From an uncultured Pseudanabaenaceae cyanobacterium (lineage in GTDB: Bacteria; Cyanobacteriota; Cyanobacteriia; PCC-9006; JAAUQQ01), in contig CALLPZ010000288.1 of NCBI GenBank assembly GCA_938015405.1, positions 1-6,815 on the forward strand: DNA of 6,815 bases. The letters are read 5' to 3'. Position 1 is the stretch's first letter. The number at the start of each line of letters is the position of its first letter. Shown here piece after piece: positions 5,974-6,815 of this stretch. The notes under the pieces were generated by a model. That model saw nothing but the letters and a program-made list of their open reading frames with translations. It was not told where the DNA came from and searched no databases. Both the position numbers and the translations under genes were made by a program.

Positions 5974-6210
5974 CTAAATTGCGGGTTGCAGCACAACATC
6001 AACTGCAACATCAGCCGCTGAGGCAGCGGAATAAGTGGAGCCTCGATAGATTAGCGGTAGCCCATGGTTCAGCGCAGGTTGTGGCTCAGCCCCGATCGAA
6101 ATCAGGTTTGCGCAACCCCGATAGGTGCCGGAGCAAGTCTGCCCAGAGGTTGCTTCAACTTGAGCAGACTGTTGATAAGTGGTACCGCGATAAACAAGAT
6201 TAGCTTTCAT
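5974..6210 (-). CDS. DUF4278 domain-containing small protein
   Basis: This 78-residue protein has three YRG motifs: LVYRGTTY (5-12), GTYRGCA (28-34) and LIYRGSTY (53-60). The Tyr-Arg-Gly-x-x-Tyr repeat and the 'MKxxLxYRG' start are the hallmark of DUF4278, a small protein family known mainly from cyanobacteria with no established function. Cys26 and Cys33 flank the middle motif. The C-terminal tail is Ala/Val-rich (ADVAVDVV), partly encoded by an imperfect 12-nt tandem repeat at 5995-6018. The start is well supported: ATG at 6210 has AGGGA 7 nt upstream (6218-6222). It is convergent with the kinase gene and lies in the same direction as the DUF1822 gene, whose stop is about 110 bp upstream. 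After its TAG stop the same frame stays open for about 57 more codons into the kinase 3' end. Confidence 0.85.
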   Translation of the reverse strand: MKANLVYRGTTYQQSAQVEATSGQTCSGTYRGCANLISIGAEPQPALNHGLPLIYRGSTYSAASAADVAVDVVLQPAI

Positions 6211-6217
6211 GGTTAAT

Positions 6218-6222
6218 TCCCT
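6218..6222 (-). promoter_or_regulatory. Ribosome binding site of the DUF4278 gene
   Basis: AGGGA on the minus strand lies 7 nt before the ATG. It is the clearest ribosome site of any gene in the window and fixes this start. Confidence 0.6.
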
Positions 6223-6293
6223 GATACAAGATAGTACGGTTTGAAATGGCCTCAGCCTTTTTAATCCGTTCTATCTACCTTATTGGGATGCTT

Positions 6294-6325
6294 TTAAAGC
6301 GATATGCAGTTCATTTCGCTTTTAA
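6294..6325 (-). terminator. Hairpin at the end of the DUF1822 gene
   Basis: On the plus strand, TTAAAGCGA (6294-6302) and TCGCTTTTAA (6316-6325) pair as a 9-bp stem with a single-base bulge and a 13-nt loop. The stem overlaps the DUF1822 TAA stop. A proper T-tract does not follow on the minus strand (the next bases are AAAAGC), so this may be a 3' stabilising hairpin or weak terminator and not a classical intrinsic one. Confidence 0.35.
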
Positions 6326-6815
6326 GCAATAAAGGGTTCTATCACAACCTGATCTCCTAGCTGGATTTGGACCTGAAACTGAGTCTCGGCAGGGCAGCGA
6401 AAGCGGGTGAGCTGAATATAATCATCCTGGGATTCTGCCTGGACCGTTTGTAAAATATCTCCCTTGGGCGAACAGAGGCACAGCTCGATTCCAGCGGGCA
6501 TATGAGGCAACGTTTGGCTGGGATGCAGTTGAATCACAACTCCGATGCGATCGCCAGGTTCTGGGTTGAGTTGCATCAGCAGAACGACGGTCTGAGACTG
6601 GTTGCTGGAAATGAGTTCGATGGGCTTGGCACGCCTGGCCACTGTTCCCTCTACAACCTCTGCATTTCTGAATTGACTGACTAAACTTGCCGAAGACTTC
6701 CCTAGAAGCATCTCCACAGATTGCCAGCCTTGACTTACAGCAGACTGGAACCAGTCACTCAAACGAGTTTCAACGAGGGCAGAATTCTCTTGAGATGCAG
6801 CCCCTGCTAAACGAC
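6322..6815 (-). CDS. DUF1822 family protein, C-terminal part (partial)
   Basis: The last 163 residues of a longer protein are visible; the frame stays open to the right edge, so the start lies outside the window. A TTG near 6760 is internal, not a start. The segment LSDWFQSAVSQGWQSVEMLLG opens the recognisable part. RRAKPIELI, then a beta-rich stretch with VVIQLHPSQ, LPHMPAGIELCLCS and the DDYIQL motif, ends at IQLGDQVVIEPFIA. This order matches the C-terminus of DUF1822, a cyanobacterial family of unknown function. From memory, its members often lie near genes for CHAT or CHASE2 domain proteins and sigma-70-like factors. If so, such genes might lie beyond the right edge. The stop TAA is at 6324-6322. 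The DUF4278 gene follows about 110 bp downstream on the same strand, so a shared transcript is possible. Confidence 0.82.
   Translation of the reverse strand, partial: RLAGAASQENSALVETRLSDWFQSAVSQGWQSVEMLLGKSSASLVSQFRNAEVVEGTVARRAKPIELISSNQSQTVVLLMQLNPEPGDRIGVVIQLHPSQTLPHMPAGIELCLCSPKGDILQTVQAESQDDYIQLTRFRCPAETQFQVQIQLGDQVVIEPFIA

Noticed and set aside
5979..6203. Plus-strand 74-codon open frame overlapping the DUF4278 gene
   Set aside because: The opposite strand carries three YRG motifs and a good ribosome site. The plus frame is Arg/Gln-rich with no recognisable domain.
6502..6684. Plus-strand 60-codon open frame opposite the DUF1822 gene
   Set aside because: It is antisense to a recognisable DUF1822 C-terminus.

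Overview
The window looks like a piece of a cyanobacterial chromosome, most likely from a filamentous, Leptolyngbya/Oscillatoria-like lineage, though the genus is a guess. The octamer GCGATCGC (HIP1) occurs seven times in 6.8 kb, where chance predicts about 0.1. Two of the genes belong to families I know almost only from cyanobacteria (DUF4278 and DUF1822). The hybrid histidine kinase has the N-terminal sensor layout (start resembling 'xIxNKIxYGYALAL') seen in many cyanobacterial paralogues. There are no tRNA, rRNA, CRISPR or recognisable transposase genes.

Layout. (1) 1-139: an unexplained left edge. (2) 103-996, minus: a membrane-anchored alpha/beta hydrolase that stops before the catalytic Asp and His, so it is probably 3'-truncated. 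(3) 1161-1607, minus: a MarR-family regulator upstream of the hydrolase and possibly co-transcribed with it. (4) 1608-2471: about 860 bp without a convincing gene. It holds several inverted repeats, and it separates the minus-strand regulator/hydrolase pair from the divergent plus-strand genes. (5) 2472-3404, plus: a secreted protein of unknown function with a long signal peptide and four cysteines in two pairs. (6) 3561-5840, plus: a 759-residue hybrid histidine kinase/response regulator with TTG as its only plausible start. (7) 5974-6210, minus: a 78-residue DUF4278 protein with three YRG motifs, convergent with the kinase. (8) 6322-6815, minus: the C-terminal part of a DUF1822 protein running off the right edge.

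How the genes may work together. The secreted protein and the kinase are adjacent and co-directional (156 bp apart). A periplasmic protein next to a kinase with a roughly 165-residue periplasmic sensor domain suggests a ligand or partner relation, but only proximity supports this. The MarR gene probably controls itself and perhaps the hydrolase. An inverted repeat, AGGTG-N4-CACCT, about 140 bp upstream of its start is the best operator candidate. DUF4278 and DUF1822 are two co-oriented genes of unknown function separated by a hairpin.

I did not find a clear new multi-gene system. The points most worth a second look are the truncated hydrolase, the structured 860 bp gap, and the pairing of the unknown secreted protein with the kinase.
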